Assembly: GCF_001513745.1 (NCBI RefSeq)
Contig: NZ_CP013380.1
Span: forward strand, 2,790,001-2,854,000
DNA from: Burkholderia humptydooensis
Lineage (GTDB): Bacteria; Pseudomonadota; Gammaproteobacteria; Burkholderiales; Burkholderiaceae
Length of the DNA: 64,000 nucleotides
Reading direction: 5' to 3'
A program made the position numbers and the translations under genes. The stretch's first letter is position 1, and the number at the start of each line of letters is the position of its first letter. This document shows, piece by piece, positions 27,641 through 36,315 of the stretch. Below the pieces are notes generated by a model. The model was given only the letters and a program-made list of their open reading frames with translations. It made no database searches and was not told where the DNA came from.

Positions 27641-28485
27641 GGAGTCTCCTGAGTGAGATGCGGTTCGGCCCATTCAGCGACTTTGTCCAGACGCGCGAAC
27701 CAGACGTCGCCATCGGCGACGAGGCGTTCGATGAAGCGCTCGAGCTGGTTGAACCGCGAGCCACGGCCGATCACTTCCGGATGCATCGTGAAGGTCGTGT
27801 GGCGACCGTCACGGCGCGTCGATTCGTATTCGGCCAGCCAGGTATCCATGAGCGTGCGCAGCACACTGAAATTTCCGCCGTTGGCAATGGTCCAGACAAA
27901 CATCGGGTAGTCGTTGAGCGACCAGTGCACTGGCAACTCCCGAATCGAGCGGCCTTCGCAGGTCTCACGGGAATGCCGGTCGTCGCCCATACAACTGGAG
28001 TCGTAGAGAAAACCAGTTTCGATCAATAGATCCAAGGCTTCCAATGTGGATTCCCACGACGAGGAACGATAACCCACCGGTTTCGGCGCGTCTGCTTTCG
28101 CGAGTGCAGCAAGGGCCGCATGCATATCCTCGGCCTGCTGTTCGGGCGAGGCTTTGTCACCGAGCAGAAGCATGTGGCCGTGATGGCCCACTTCGTGGCC
28201 CTCGCCTAGCATTTGCGCAACGAGCTCCGGATACCGCACCACCGTATCGCCCGACACAAAGAACGTCGCAGCGATATCGTGGCGACGCAGCAGTTCAAAA
28301 ATACGCGGCACGCCGCGCACCGCGCCAAAGCGTCGTTCCGAAATGCTCGTCGGACGGCGTGCATACCGTGTGTTCTCGCCGGGAAAACCAGTCACCGTGT
28401 CGACGTCGAAGGTCAGCGACACAGCGGCCGATTTCCTGTCGGGCCATTGAACCCACCTGGGCGTGGCGAACGGATGAGTGATCAT
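27637..28485 (-). CDS. Polysaccharide deacetylase-family (NodB-fold) amidohydrolase
   Basis: A 282-residue cytoplasmic metal hydrolase of the NodB/carbohydrate-esterase-4 fold. Metal and catalytic motifs are SLTFDVDTVTG (Asp-Asp) and GHEVGHHGHM (His-x3-His type), with a further VGYRSSSWE and TFTMHPEVIGRGSR near the end. There is no signal peptide, which argues against peptidoglycan deacetylation and for a small amide substrate, as in PuuE-type allantoinases and HpPgdA-like enzymes. It is encoded between the APC permease and the Rieske genes, so it may open a ring or amide in the same pathway; that is inference. Confidence 0.88.
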   Translation of the reverse strand: MITHPFATPRWVQWPDRKSAAVSLTFDVDTVTGFPGENTRYARRPTSISERRFGAVRGVPRIFELLRRHDIAATFFVSGDTVVRYPELVAQMLGEGHEVGHHGHMLLLGDKASPEQQAEDMHAALAALAKADAPKPVGYRSSSWESTLEALDLLIETGFLYDSSCMGDDRHSRETCEGRSIRELPVHWSLNDYPMFVWTIANGGNFSVLRTLMDTWLAEYESTRRDGRHTTFTMHPEVIGRGSRFNQLERFIERLVADGDVWFARLDKVAEWAEPHLTQETP

Positions 28486-28601
28486 CGCAAAACTCGAAGG
28501 TTACGAAATTTAAGGTGCAAGCTGCCCCCTGCCGCTCGCCGAAACGCACCGAAATCACGGACAAACGGAGTGCGGCAGACGCTTAAGTTTCGTTTAGGGC
28601 A

Positions 28602-30239
28602 TCAGGTGATTACGGTCAGCTTCGCGCTGGTCCAGACTACAGCGATGGCCGCGGCGAGCGCGAGGTAAGGTAGGATGCCAGCGCGCGGGTGCCTGAGTTC
28701 GATATCGCATCGCATCGACTCCGGGAAGCGCCCCTTGTCCTGTACGTAGTGGCGATAGCAGAACACCGGCACGATCAACAGCATGGCGATCAGGCCGTTT
28801 CGTAAGGTATTTTCGCCTTGAAAGTTCGCGCCCGCGCCCACAAAAACCAAATCGATGAAACCGCACAACGCGCCCAACCCGAGCACCCAGTTACTGCAGC
28901 GATACGGACGCGGCCAGTCGGCGCGATCGAGCCGGTGAATCCAGCCGGACTGCAAGTTCAAGAACACGAAGATCATGTAGCAAACGTTCGAGAGCGAGAG
29001 CACCGTCATGTAGTCCGACATCAATAACAGCACCACGTTGAACGCGAGGTCGGTCCACATAGCCCGCGTAGGTGCACCGTGCTCGTTCACATGCGAGAGG
29101 TACTTTGGCAGCCAGCCATCGACGGACGCCTGATAGAGCGTACGCGACGAACCCATCATCGAGGTCATCACGAGCAGCAGGATCGACAGCACCATCATCA
29201 CAACTATGACGTTGAACACCACCGCGCCGCCGTGAACGAAGCCCGCCATCACCGCGCCCACGCCCGAGCCATCGACCACGCTGGTCGCCAGCATTCCCTT
29301 CAGGCCGAGTTCGCCCTGGAACGCGATGGGCACCAGCACGAACATGAATAGGCACAACAGGCCGGAGCTGAAGATCGCCTTGAAGGTGTCCTTCTTCGGG
29401 TCACGAAATTCCCGCGTGTAGCACACGGCCGTCTCGAACGCGAAGGTCGACCAGCAAGCAAGAAACATCGCCCCCATCGCCGTGCTGATTCCCGCCGCGT
29501 TCCAGTGGCCCATCACAGCGGCGCCCGTCGCGTCGTGCGTAAGCGGTAGCATCGGCAGAAAGTTGGTCGAGGGCATGTCGCCCGTGAACATCGGCACGAG
29601 CGAGACGAGCACCAATGGCGCGAGCGAGGCGATGCCGAGGATGCGTTGCGTGCGGGCCGCAGCCGAAGCGCCTGCGTGCTGGAGTTTGAATGTGATCAGC
29701 AGAAAAGCCAGCGCGAGCACGAAGGTCGCGTTGATACGCAGCGTAAGCCCCTTGCTGATAAAACTCAGGTCGAGCAGCGTGAGGTGCCACGTGTTGATCG
29801 CCGCGGTGGCCGGAAACAAACAACTGAGCGTGTAGCCAGCCGCGAGGCTCGTACCAAGCGCGAGCCCCGGTGACCAGGCCAGCCAGTTGCACCAAACCGA
29901 CACCGGCGCTACGAACTTACTGTAACGCACCCAGCCCAGCGCGCCATACACCGAAGCGCCGCCGGACTTGTGTGGATAGAGGCCCGAAATTTCGGCGTAG
30001 GTAAAACACTGCACGAAACCAATCAGGATCGCCACGACCCAGATGAACCATGCAGGCTGGCCGATCGTCGCGGCCACGCCGCCGATCGTGAAGAGCACGC
30101 TCACGGGTACACCGCTCGTGACCCAGAACGCGTCTTTCCAGGTGAGGTTGCGATGCAGTTCGTGGGTAAGCGCCCCCGTGTCCGCCGAAGCATTGGCACT
30201 TTGCGGCGCGCTCGCCATAAGTTCGTCATGCGCGTTCAT
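28602..30239 (-). CDS. APC-superfamily amino acid/amine permease
   Basis: A 545-residue inner-membrane secondary transporter with about twelve predicted helices. The first helix region (TSGVPVSVLFTIGGVAATIG) and the following PAWFIWVVAILIGFVQCFTY, AEISGLYPHKSGGASVYGAL match the APC amino acid-polyamine-organocation pattern. The ATG overlaps the stop of a 51-codon ORF in ATGA. It is the first large gene of the minus-strand cluster and presumably imports the substrate handled by the Rieske and PuuC-type enzymes. TTGCGCA elements upstream suggest control by the neighbouring Lrp regulator. Confidence 0.93.
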   Translation of the reverse strand: MNAHDELMASAPQSANASADTGALTHELHRNLTWKDAFWVTSGVPVSVLFTIGGVAATIGQPAWFIWVVAILIGFVQCFTYAEISGLYPHKSGGASVYGALGWVRYSKFVAPVSVWCNWLAWSPGLALGTSLAAGYTLSCLFPATAAINTWHLTLLDLSFISKGLTLRINATFVLALAFLLITFKLQHAGASAAARTQRILGIASLAPLVLVSLVPMFTGDMPSTNFLPMLPLTHDATGAAVMGHWNAAGISTAMGAMFLACWSTFAFETAVCYTREFRDPKKDTFKAIFSSGLLCLFMFVLVPIAFQGELGLKGMLATSVVDGSGVGAVMAGFVHGGAVVFNVIVVMMVLSILLLVMTSMMGSSRTLYQASVDGWLPKYLSHVNEHGAPTRAMWTDLAFNVVLLLMSDYMTVLSLSNVCYMIFVFLNLQSGWIHRLDRADWPRPYRCSNWVLGLGALCGFIDLVFVGAGANFQGENTLRNGLIAMLLIVPVFCYRHYVQDKGRFPESMRCDIELRHPRAGILPYLALAAAIAVVWTSAKLTVIT

Positions 30240-30391
30240 CGCGGTGCTCCCGGTTGCGCAGTCAACCGTGCGGTACAGCCTTCAACGAAGGCTTGAAGGG
30301 TTGCGCGGGTGGCCGGTGTGTGTCGTCCCGCCCGCGGGCCATCGAGGCAGAAGCCGCTCGCCAAGGCGCGGCCGGAATACGTCGTACGCAT
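30236..30391 (-). CDS. 51-residue ORF coupled to the APC permease
   Basis: ATG 30391 is preceded by GAGAGAGA and opens 51 codons whose TGA overlaps the permease ATG in ATGA. Peptide segments are MRTTYSGRALASGFCLDGPR and ATRATLQAFVEGCTARL. No family is recognised. It may be a genuine small protein, a leader needed to translate the permease, or the start of a truncated gene. The overlap geometry and ribosome-binding site are the evidence for translation. Confidence 0.45.
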   Translation of the reverse strand: MRTTYSGRALASGFCLDGPRAGRHTPATRATLQAFVEGCTARLTAQPGAPR

Positions 30392-30457
30392 GGAATCTCT
30401 CTCGTGTCGGGGTTAAACGGCGGCTAGCACGCGATGAGTGGATCCTAAGCTCTCAAA

Positions 30458-30565
30458 TTGCGCATGTGTATACTTTTTAACCCCTATAACTTCATATTGC
30501 GCATCCATGAAAGACGTTTACACAACTATGCGCAAAATACGTGCGTAACGCACTGTGTTTGCGCA
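30458..30565. promoter_or_regulatory. Four TTGCGCA elements upstream of the permease operon
   Basis: TTGCGCA or its complement occurs at 30458-30464, 30497-30503, 30529-30535 and 30559-30565, within the AT-richer upstream region of the permease operon. They are probably Lrp-type operator half sites, because further copies surround the adjacent Lrp gene. Confidence 0.6.
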
Positions 30566-30740
30566 GGACTGTCCTACGGGTCAACAGGACGACGTGAAGA
30601 GCGGTGCGACAAGGCGTGCACCGTCAAGCGGAGAGGGAGAAATCGGGGGAAAGGGATGGCGACGCCTCTCGAAGCTCCGGCGACATGCACCAGATCGAGG
30701 CGCTTGATGCTACGCAACGCGCGAAATCAAGTCGTCTTTT

Positions 30741-30748
30741 TTGCGCAA
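30741..30748. promoter_or_regulatory. TTGCGCAA palindrome just downstream of the Lrp gene
   Basis: An 8-base perfect palindrome containing the same TTGCGCA core as the upstream cluster, 55 bases after the Lrp stop and inside a T/A-rich stretch. Confidence 0.45.
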
Positions 30749-30802
30749 CATGAGGCAAAGGCCGTTTTTTTTGGCGACACAATGCAGCATGCGCTATCTG
30801 AC

Positions 30803-31279
30803 TTACTCGGTTTCCGGCTCGGGCGGCGGCAGCGTAAAGCGAATCTTGTGGACTTTGACCTCGTGCACCATGCGCACTTCGCGTACCCCGGGCATCCCGC
30901 GAATGCGTTGCTGGAGCACAAAGAGTTCTTCGTCGTCGCGGCACAGCACTTGGACACACAGATCTGCGTCGCCGAGGATGGTCGAGAGATAGACTACCTC
31001 GGACCAGCGACCAAGGTGATCGACAGTGCGATCGTGATCCCGCGGATCGACCTCGACGAATAACACTGCGAGCTTAGCTCGACCGAGCTTCCAAGGATTC
31101 GTGAAGGCCAGGATCTGCACGATGCCCGAATCCTGGAGTCGCTTGATTCGCGTGCGTACCGTCGCTTCCGGCACGTTGACGTTGCGCGCGATCTCGCGGA
31201 ACGCGCGCCGTCCGTCGTCCTGTAGCTCACGGACGATCTGGTAATCGAGGGCGTCAAGTATCGAATTCGGCATGGTCAT
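30803..31279 (-). CDS. Lrp/AsnC-family transcriptional regulator
   Basis: A 158-residue regulator with the helix-turn-helix at about residues 8-55 (LDALDYQIVRELQDDGRRAF, REIARNVNVPEATVRTRIKR) and an RAM ligand-binding domain after it (LGDADLCVQVLCRDDEELFV, EVRMVHEVKVHKIRF). ATG 31279 is chosen because upstream codons are not Lrp-like. It sits at the head of the permease/Rieske/PuuC cluster on the same strand and is surrounded by seven TTGCGCA motifs, two of them in its own promoter, so it probably controls both itself and the cluster in response to an amino acid or amine. Confidence 0.93.
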   Translation of the reverse strand: MTMPNSILDALDYQIVRELQDDGRRAFREIARNVNVPEATVRTRIKRLQDSGIVQILAFTNPWKLGRAKLAVLFVEVDPRDHDRTVDHLGRWSEVVYLSTILGDADLCVQVLCRDDEELFVLQQRIRGMPGVREVRMVHEVKVHKIRFTLPPPEPETE

Positions 31280-31308
31280 GGGGTTCGGTGGAGGCGCGGC
31301 ACTTCTGA

Positions 31309-31378
31309 TGCGCAAAATTGAGCGAAGAATTCTAACGCATTGCAAAGCACAAACTTCCTTCGAAGATTGAATGCGCAA
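31309..31378. promoter_or_regulatory. Two TGCGCAA elements in the Lrp promoter region
   Basis: TGCGCAA occurs at 31309-31315 and 31372-31378, 63 bases apart, 30-100 bases upstream of the Lrp start. They match the cluster at 30.46-30.75 kb and probably serve autoregulation. Confidence 0.55.
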
Positions 31379-31742
31379 ATTCACCGCGCCTTTCGTGGAA
31401 CGAGCATCAACAGCAAGAGTAACGAGATGCCATGCTCGCGGCCCCCACCCGTCGATGTCGGGTGACCCTAGCCCACAAAACTGTCGCATTTAAAAATGGA
31501 AAATTCCCGCATGACGTTGTCGTCGGGACCAGGAGGTTGTTCACGCAGAACTGATCCCTGAGCCGGGGTCACATTGAGGCTCCCCGGGCATGCTCAATAA
31601 ACGCCGAAAGCGGTTTGTCGGTGCATTCCTCGCACACGCCGGAGAACGATTTGACGGTCCTGCTAGCTTCGTTAGTCCGGTGTGGAGGGTCCGCAGAGCG
31701 CGCGAAGATCTAGCGTCGCGCAACACAAACAGGAGATGCAAA

Positions 31743-32669
31743 ATGCCTAAGAAAATCGATACACATCATCACATCGTGCCGCCGTCATTCGCAGCGTGGC
31801 TGGAAAGTCGCGGCATCACGGCGGGAGGTCTTCCGATCCCGCACTGGAGCGAAGAAGGAGCGCTCGAGCTGATGGAAGCGGAGGGTACGGCTACAGGCAT
31901 TTTCTCGGTATCGACACCTGGGGTTCATCTTGGCGATGACATCGAGGCACGCGAGAAGGCACGGGAGGTCAATGAATTCACTGCCGGCGTTGTCTCGCGA
32001 CACCCCGGCCGCTTCGGGTTCTTCGCGACCCTGACGCTACCGGATGTCGAAGGCGCCATCGCGGAGGCGACCTATGCGATGGATACACTCCGTGCGGACG
32101 GCGTGGTGCTGATCAGTAGTGTACGGGGCACGTACTTGGGTGACGAATCCTGGGCACCGCTGTTCGACGAACTGAACCGCCGTCAGGCAGTCGTCTTCAT
32201 CCACCCGGGCGATCTACCCTGTGACCCGGTGGCCGGGATTCCGCCGTATGTGGCAGACTTTCTTCTAGACACGACGCGCGCGGCGATCAACATTGCGAAA
32301 GCGGGTTGGCTCGAGCGCTTTCCTGACGTGAAATTCGTGCTGTCGCACGCGGGCGGGTTTGTCCCCTACGCAGCGCAGCGAATTGCGCGCGTTGTGTCGC
32401 CTGACAACAGCAACGAGGGCGGCCTGGCGCGACTCAGACGCTTCTACTTCGACACGGCTCTCTCGAGCAGCCCCTACGCGCTGCCGGCGTTGCTTGCGTT
32501 CGCCGATCCGTCCCGGATTACGTTCGGGAGCGACTGGCCGTATGCGAACAAGGACCGGTCGGTCGATTTCACCCGGATGCTCGAAGCGTTTCCGCTGACG
32601 GACGCGCAGCGACAAGCGATTTATCGCGGTAACGCGGAACGTCTGTTCCCTCGACTGGCCGCGGGGTAA
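31743..32669 (+). CDS. ACMSD-type amidohydrolase (probable decarboxylase)
   Basis: A metal-dependent TIM-barrel enzyme of the aminocarboxymuconate-semialdehyde decarboxylase / gamma-resorcylate decarboxylase branch. The 308 residues show KIDTHHHIVPPSF (first metal ligands), VVFIHPGDLP, LSHAGGFVPYAAQRI and FGSDWPYANKDR. ATG 31743 has AGGAG seven bases upstream; the upstream open stretch is unrelated. It resembles the second amidohydrolase at 51.2-52.3 kb in motif layout. The genes facing it from the right (transporter and flavin monooxygenase) are dead, so this may be a surviving single enzyme of a lost pathway. Confidence 0.9.
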   Translation: MPKKIDTHHHIVPPSFAAWLESRGITAGGLPIPHWSEEGALELMEAEGTATGIFSVSTPGVHLGDDIEAREKAREVNEFTAGVVSRHPGRFGFFATLTLPDVEGAIAEATYAMDTLRADGVVLISSVRGTYLGDESWAPLFDELNRRQAVVFIHPGDLPCDPVAGIPPYVADFLLDTTRAAINIAKAGWLERFPDVKFVLSHAGGFVPYAAQRIARVVSPDNSNEGGLARLRRFYFDTALSSSPYALPALLAFADPSRITFGSDWPYANKDRSVDFTRMLEAFPLTDAQRQAIYRGNAERLFPRLAAG

Positions 32670-32728
32670 GAAAACGATGGGGCACCGGTATCCGGTGTCC
32701 ACGCTGCCGACTTTGGGTCAACAACGGG

Positions 32729-34018
32729 TTATTTTCCGCTGTCGCTCCTTGCATTCAGTTGTCCGCACTCACGAACTTGCCCTCCGGCTGACTCGACCAC
32801 AACGTACGATATGCCGAGCGAGATGAGCAGCACGCTCGCGATGACCAACACGATCGGGGCGATCTGAAGCGGCAATGCGTAGTCGCGATACAGGTCGAGA
32901 AAGCTGCCAGCCACAAGGGGGCCCACTACTGCGCCGAATCCGTAGCCAGCAAACGCAATGCCGTAGTAGAGGCCGAAACGCCTCAACCCCAGATAGACGC
33001 AGACAGATAGGAAAGCAAGTCATCCTCTGCACCTATCGCGAGGCCGATGCCGGCACTCGCGAGCAGCATCGATTGCAGGGACCAAGCGTTCACGAGCACC
33101 AAATACCCTGACGCGCCAGTGAGAAGGAAACCCGCGCTGACAAGTGGCGAATGAAGTCGATCGATCAGTATGCTGGAAAGCAGGAGCCCTACGAGTATTC
33201 CGACGCCGATAAGAGACGCGCAATTCGCCGCTGACTCGGGTGACAAGCCGCGATCCGCCAGCAGCACGGGCAAATGCGGATTGAGCGAGAGTGTCGCACT
33301 CAAAGCGAGAAAAGCGACCAAGGCGATTGTGTCCAACTTGACCACCAAGAATCTCTGTTCTGCGGCTGGGATGTCAATAGCGCGATCGTGCGTTTGTGGA
33401 CGCAGCGCCACCGTTCGCTTCTGGATCAGCGCGCAGGTAAGAAGCGAGCCCGCGACCGACGCGCACGCGATGATCTGGTACGCGTGGCGCCAGTGGAACG
33501 CAGCGATGAGGTGCTGGGATCCCGTTAGTGCGGCCGCCGTGCCGACACTCAGTCCGACCATTGCGCAACCCGTCGCGAGTCCGAGACGCCGGTCAAACTG
33601 CTTTGGAAGGATCGCGAGATTACCGAACACTGACGTTGCGGCACCCGACACACCAATCATTACCGATAGCGCAATCCAGGCGCCAATGGCGCCGCTCTGA
33701 GCCCCATGCACGCCACGGCAAGACTGAACGCAATTGCAGAGACAAGAATCATGCGGCGTGCCCCAAAGCGATCCATCAGCATGCCGACGAACGGGCTCGC
33801 CGCAGTGAGCCCACCCATTGACGCCGCATAGGACATGGGCGCCTGCTCCCGCTTCCAATGGAACTCAAGCAGCACGCCGGGTGCGAATACGCCAGCAGTC
33901 GCATTGAATACCGGAGCATAGCCTATCGCCAAGCCGATTGCTGCCCCTGCGGCGATGGTGGCGAGTTGCAGCTTGCTGGGTCCGCTGGCACCTGCGCCGT
34001 CGACGGGGCTGCGCTCAT
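32729..34018 (-). pseudogene. MFS transporter destroyed by several frameshifts
   Basis: Pieces of one major-facilitator transporter lie in order in different minus-strand frames. A start at ATG 34018 (MSAAPSTAQVPADPA) shifts near 33985 into LQLATIAAGAAIGLAIGYAP and MGGLTAASPFVGMLMDRFGA RR. It shifts again near 33690 into IALSVMIGVSGAATSVFGNL and the body down to AIGAEDDLLSYLS. It shifts near 32995 into FGLYYGIAFAGYGFGAVVGP to the end. The assembled product would be a normal MFS protein of about 420 residues. At least three frameshifts make it a clear pseudogene. Confidence 0.85.
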
Positions 34019-34099
34019 GTCCGACTCCTTGTGACGCTCAATAGGGTTTCCAGCGCACGGCCGTTTGTGTGCGACATACATTCGAGCTGAATCGGCATC

Positions 34100-35406
34100 T
34101 CAGGCCCCTACCAGGTCGGCGGCATACGCGGACGTCGCGCCGTTTGTCGTCGCCCTCGTTGTCATGGGAAGCGACAGCCTTTGCGCGAGCAGCGACACGC
34201 AACCCGACACGCCTTGCGGCGAGCGCATTCCGGCCACGAAGCGGTCCGTCCGCAACAGCACGACAGATTCCGGCACGCGAGCGAACCAGTCGCGCAGGCG
34301 CGAGTCGACATCGCCAATGTCGATCACGTCTTCAGGCACGTCATCGTGGAAGCCGAGCTGCGGGTCGGGCTTCGCGATCACGCCCCCCCAAAGCGCGGTC
34401 CATATGCGACGCGCGTCGGGAGTCAGGCCGAATGTCGGGTCCCTGCCCCACCCCATGATCGCGAAGCGGTTGCCAATCGCATCGGCGATGCCGGACGATG
34501 CTGCCATCCTCGAGACGCACGCGCGGCTGGATAAACATGCGGCCCACGGGAGTGCCAGCCTGCGCATCGCGGCCGTGCACCATCTGCCCGATCAGCGATT
34601 CGCGTTTCTCGCTCATCAGACCGACCGGCCACCAGAACGCACCGTGCCCGGGCTTCGCGACCATGCACGCGAGCCGCCCTTCGGACCGCTCACGTCGCGC
34701 CAGAAGCACAACGCCATCTTCATAGTGCCGCATTGGCTTAAAGCGCATCTCGACGAAATAGCGCTTCATGGAGGGCAACACATCGAAGCAGCGAACGAAC
34801 GCGTCACGCATTTTCGATCCGAAGAAGCTCCTCGGTGCGAAGCCATCGCCCACGACTTCCGAGAGGTGGATCATTGAGCGCGCATGGGCGCGCCGCTCCG
34901 CCGTGTAGGTATCGAGCAACGCATCGTGCGCCGTGCCTTGCACGACCATAGCGAGCATCCAGCCGAGATTGCTGGCATCGCGAAGCCGCTGTTGTAACCC
35001 TGACCCTAGCACACCGGCATGACGTGCGCGGCGCCCCCGCGAGCAGAATGCGCTTCACGCGGAACGTGCTCGCGAGCCGCGCGTTGTGCGTATAGACCCG
35101 CCGACGAATGTAGTCTACCCTCTCAGGATCGTCGACAACCCCGCACACCAACGCCGCCTTGTTCCCCGACTTCGACAGTTCCGCCTCCGTCTCGCCCGGC
35201 ATCACCATGAATTCGAAGCGCCGGATGCCGTGTGGCAGCGCCGCCGAAACGTGGGGCCGCCGCGCGTCGCAATGCAGATAGACATGCGGAGAGCCAATCG
35301 GATTGTTGCGCAAGTCGATCACCCATTGATTCGGCTTCGTGCGGCCTTCTAACGGCGCGTCGAGCGTGCGGCGCACACAACTGTTACCGCCGTCCGCGCC
35401 AACCAT
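34100..35406 (-). pseudogene. MhpA-type FAD monooxygenase, truncated and frameshifted
   Basis: Three consecutive minus-strand frames encode parts of an aromatic flavin hydroxylase. The first holds [35 protein letters not shown] and ending [13 protein letters not shown]. After a shift near 35000 the second holds [20 protein letters not shown] and [13 protein letters not shown]. After a shift near 34500 the third holds RVPESVVLLRTDRFVAG. The N-terminal 170 or so residues with the GxGxxG FAD site are missing, because the gene is cut at 35406 by an IS110 fragment. It is related to the intact hydroxylase at 55-57 kb. Confidence 0.88.
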
Positions 35407-35978
35407 GCACCCGTATGGGCAAGAGCTTGGCGGCCGAAATCGTTCAGGCGCTGAACGAACAAGCCGTGGTCGTGGACAGCACGCAAGCAGCCACTATCGT
35501 CATGCCTCGTTTGGCCCAGCAGCTTGCGGCCTTGCGCAAGCAGCGCGACGAGGTCGCCACCGAAGTTGAGCGACTGGTGCTTGCTCACCCTCTTTGGCCG
35601 GTCCTGACCAGCATGCCGGGAGTCGGCATCAGGACCGCCGCCAGACTCCTGACCGAAGTCGCCCACAAAGCCTTCGCTTCGGCCGCCCACCTGGCGGCCT
35701 ACGCAAGCCTTGCCCCGGTCACCCGGCGCTCTGGCTCATCCATCCGCGGTGAACATCCATCCAGGCGTGGCAACAAGGTGCTCAAACGCGCCTTGTTCCT
35801 ATCCGCCTTCGCAGCCTTGCGAGACCCGATCTCGCGAGCTTATTACGCGCGCAAGATCCAGCAGGGCAAGCGCCACAACCAAGCGCTCATCGCGCTGGCA
35901 CGGCGACGCTGTGACGTCCTGTTCGCCATGCTGTGCGACGGCGCCATTTACCAACCCAACTCGGCCCCTACTGCTTGA
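35407..35978 (+). mobile_element. IS110-family transposase fragment (C-terminal Transposase_20 part)
   Basis: An open frame (ATG 35415 usable) encodes the helix-hairpin-helix and C-terminal part of an IS110/IS116/IS902-type transposase: LAQQLAALRKQRDEVATEVE, MPGVGIRTAARLLTEV, LAAYASLAPVTRRSGSSIRG, GNKVLKRALFLSAFAALRDP, QGKRHNQALIALARRR. The N-terminal DEDD catalytic domain (about 150 residues) is missing. The left end abuts the broken monooxygenase at 35406, so the insertion or a later deletion cut that gene. No inverted repeats are expected for this family, and none were found. Confidence 0.9.
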
Positions 35979-36019
35979 CGAGGCACATAGGCCCCCCGTC
36001 GCCAGGGCTCTTCCACTGC

Positions 36020-36240
36020 TCACCCGTGCGAGAGGATGCGGCGGCAGCAGAGCTGCACCGTGTGATCGAGCGTAGCGGCGACTACCTGGGGATCGTAAAA
36101 TGGACAACCGTGGACGACCACATGGTGCACTTCCGTCAATCGGAAGACTTCCAGGCGTGGCGCCGACTTGCGGGACCGTTCTTCAAGCACCCGCCGCAGG
36201 TCGTCCATACGGAAGTCGCGGCAAAATATAAACGGGGCAA
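36020..36240 (+). pseudogene. Antibiotic-biosynthesis-monooxygenase-like fragment
   Basis: A plus-strand frame without its own start gives a compact, protein-like piece: LHRVIERSGDYLGIVKWTTV, DDHMVHFRQSEDFQAWRRLA, GPFFKHPPQVVHTEV. The pattern (VKWTTVDDHMV, FRQSEDFQAW, PFF..PP.V.HTEV) resembles the second half of ABM/quinol-monooxygenase proteins of about 100 residues. The 5' part is missing, replaced by IS110-flanking DNA. The assignment is tentative. Confidence 0.45.
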
Positions 36241-36259
36241 TCAGAGGCTCGCCCCGTGT
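36234..36259 (-). terminator. Rho-independent terminator of the porin gene
   Basis: On the minus strand ACGGGGC (36259-36253) pairs with GCCCCGT (36240-36234) and is followed by TTATATTTT. It lies about 57 bases after the porin stop. Confidence 0.75.
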
Positions 36260-36315
36260 CATTACCCCCTGCCGAATTCGGCGCTACGGGCGCCACTCGA
36301 TTCGCCCCGCCTACA

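Noticed and set aside
32681..32700. A terminator formed by CACCGG-TAT-CCGGTG after the amidohydrolase
   Set aside because: The stem is six pairs and no T-run follows on either strand.
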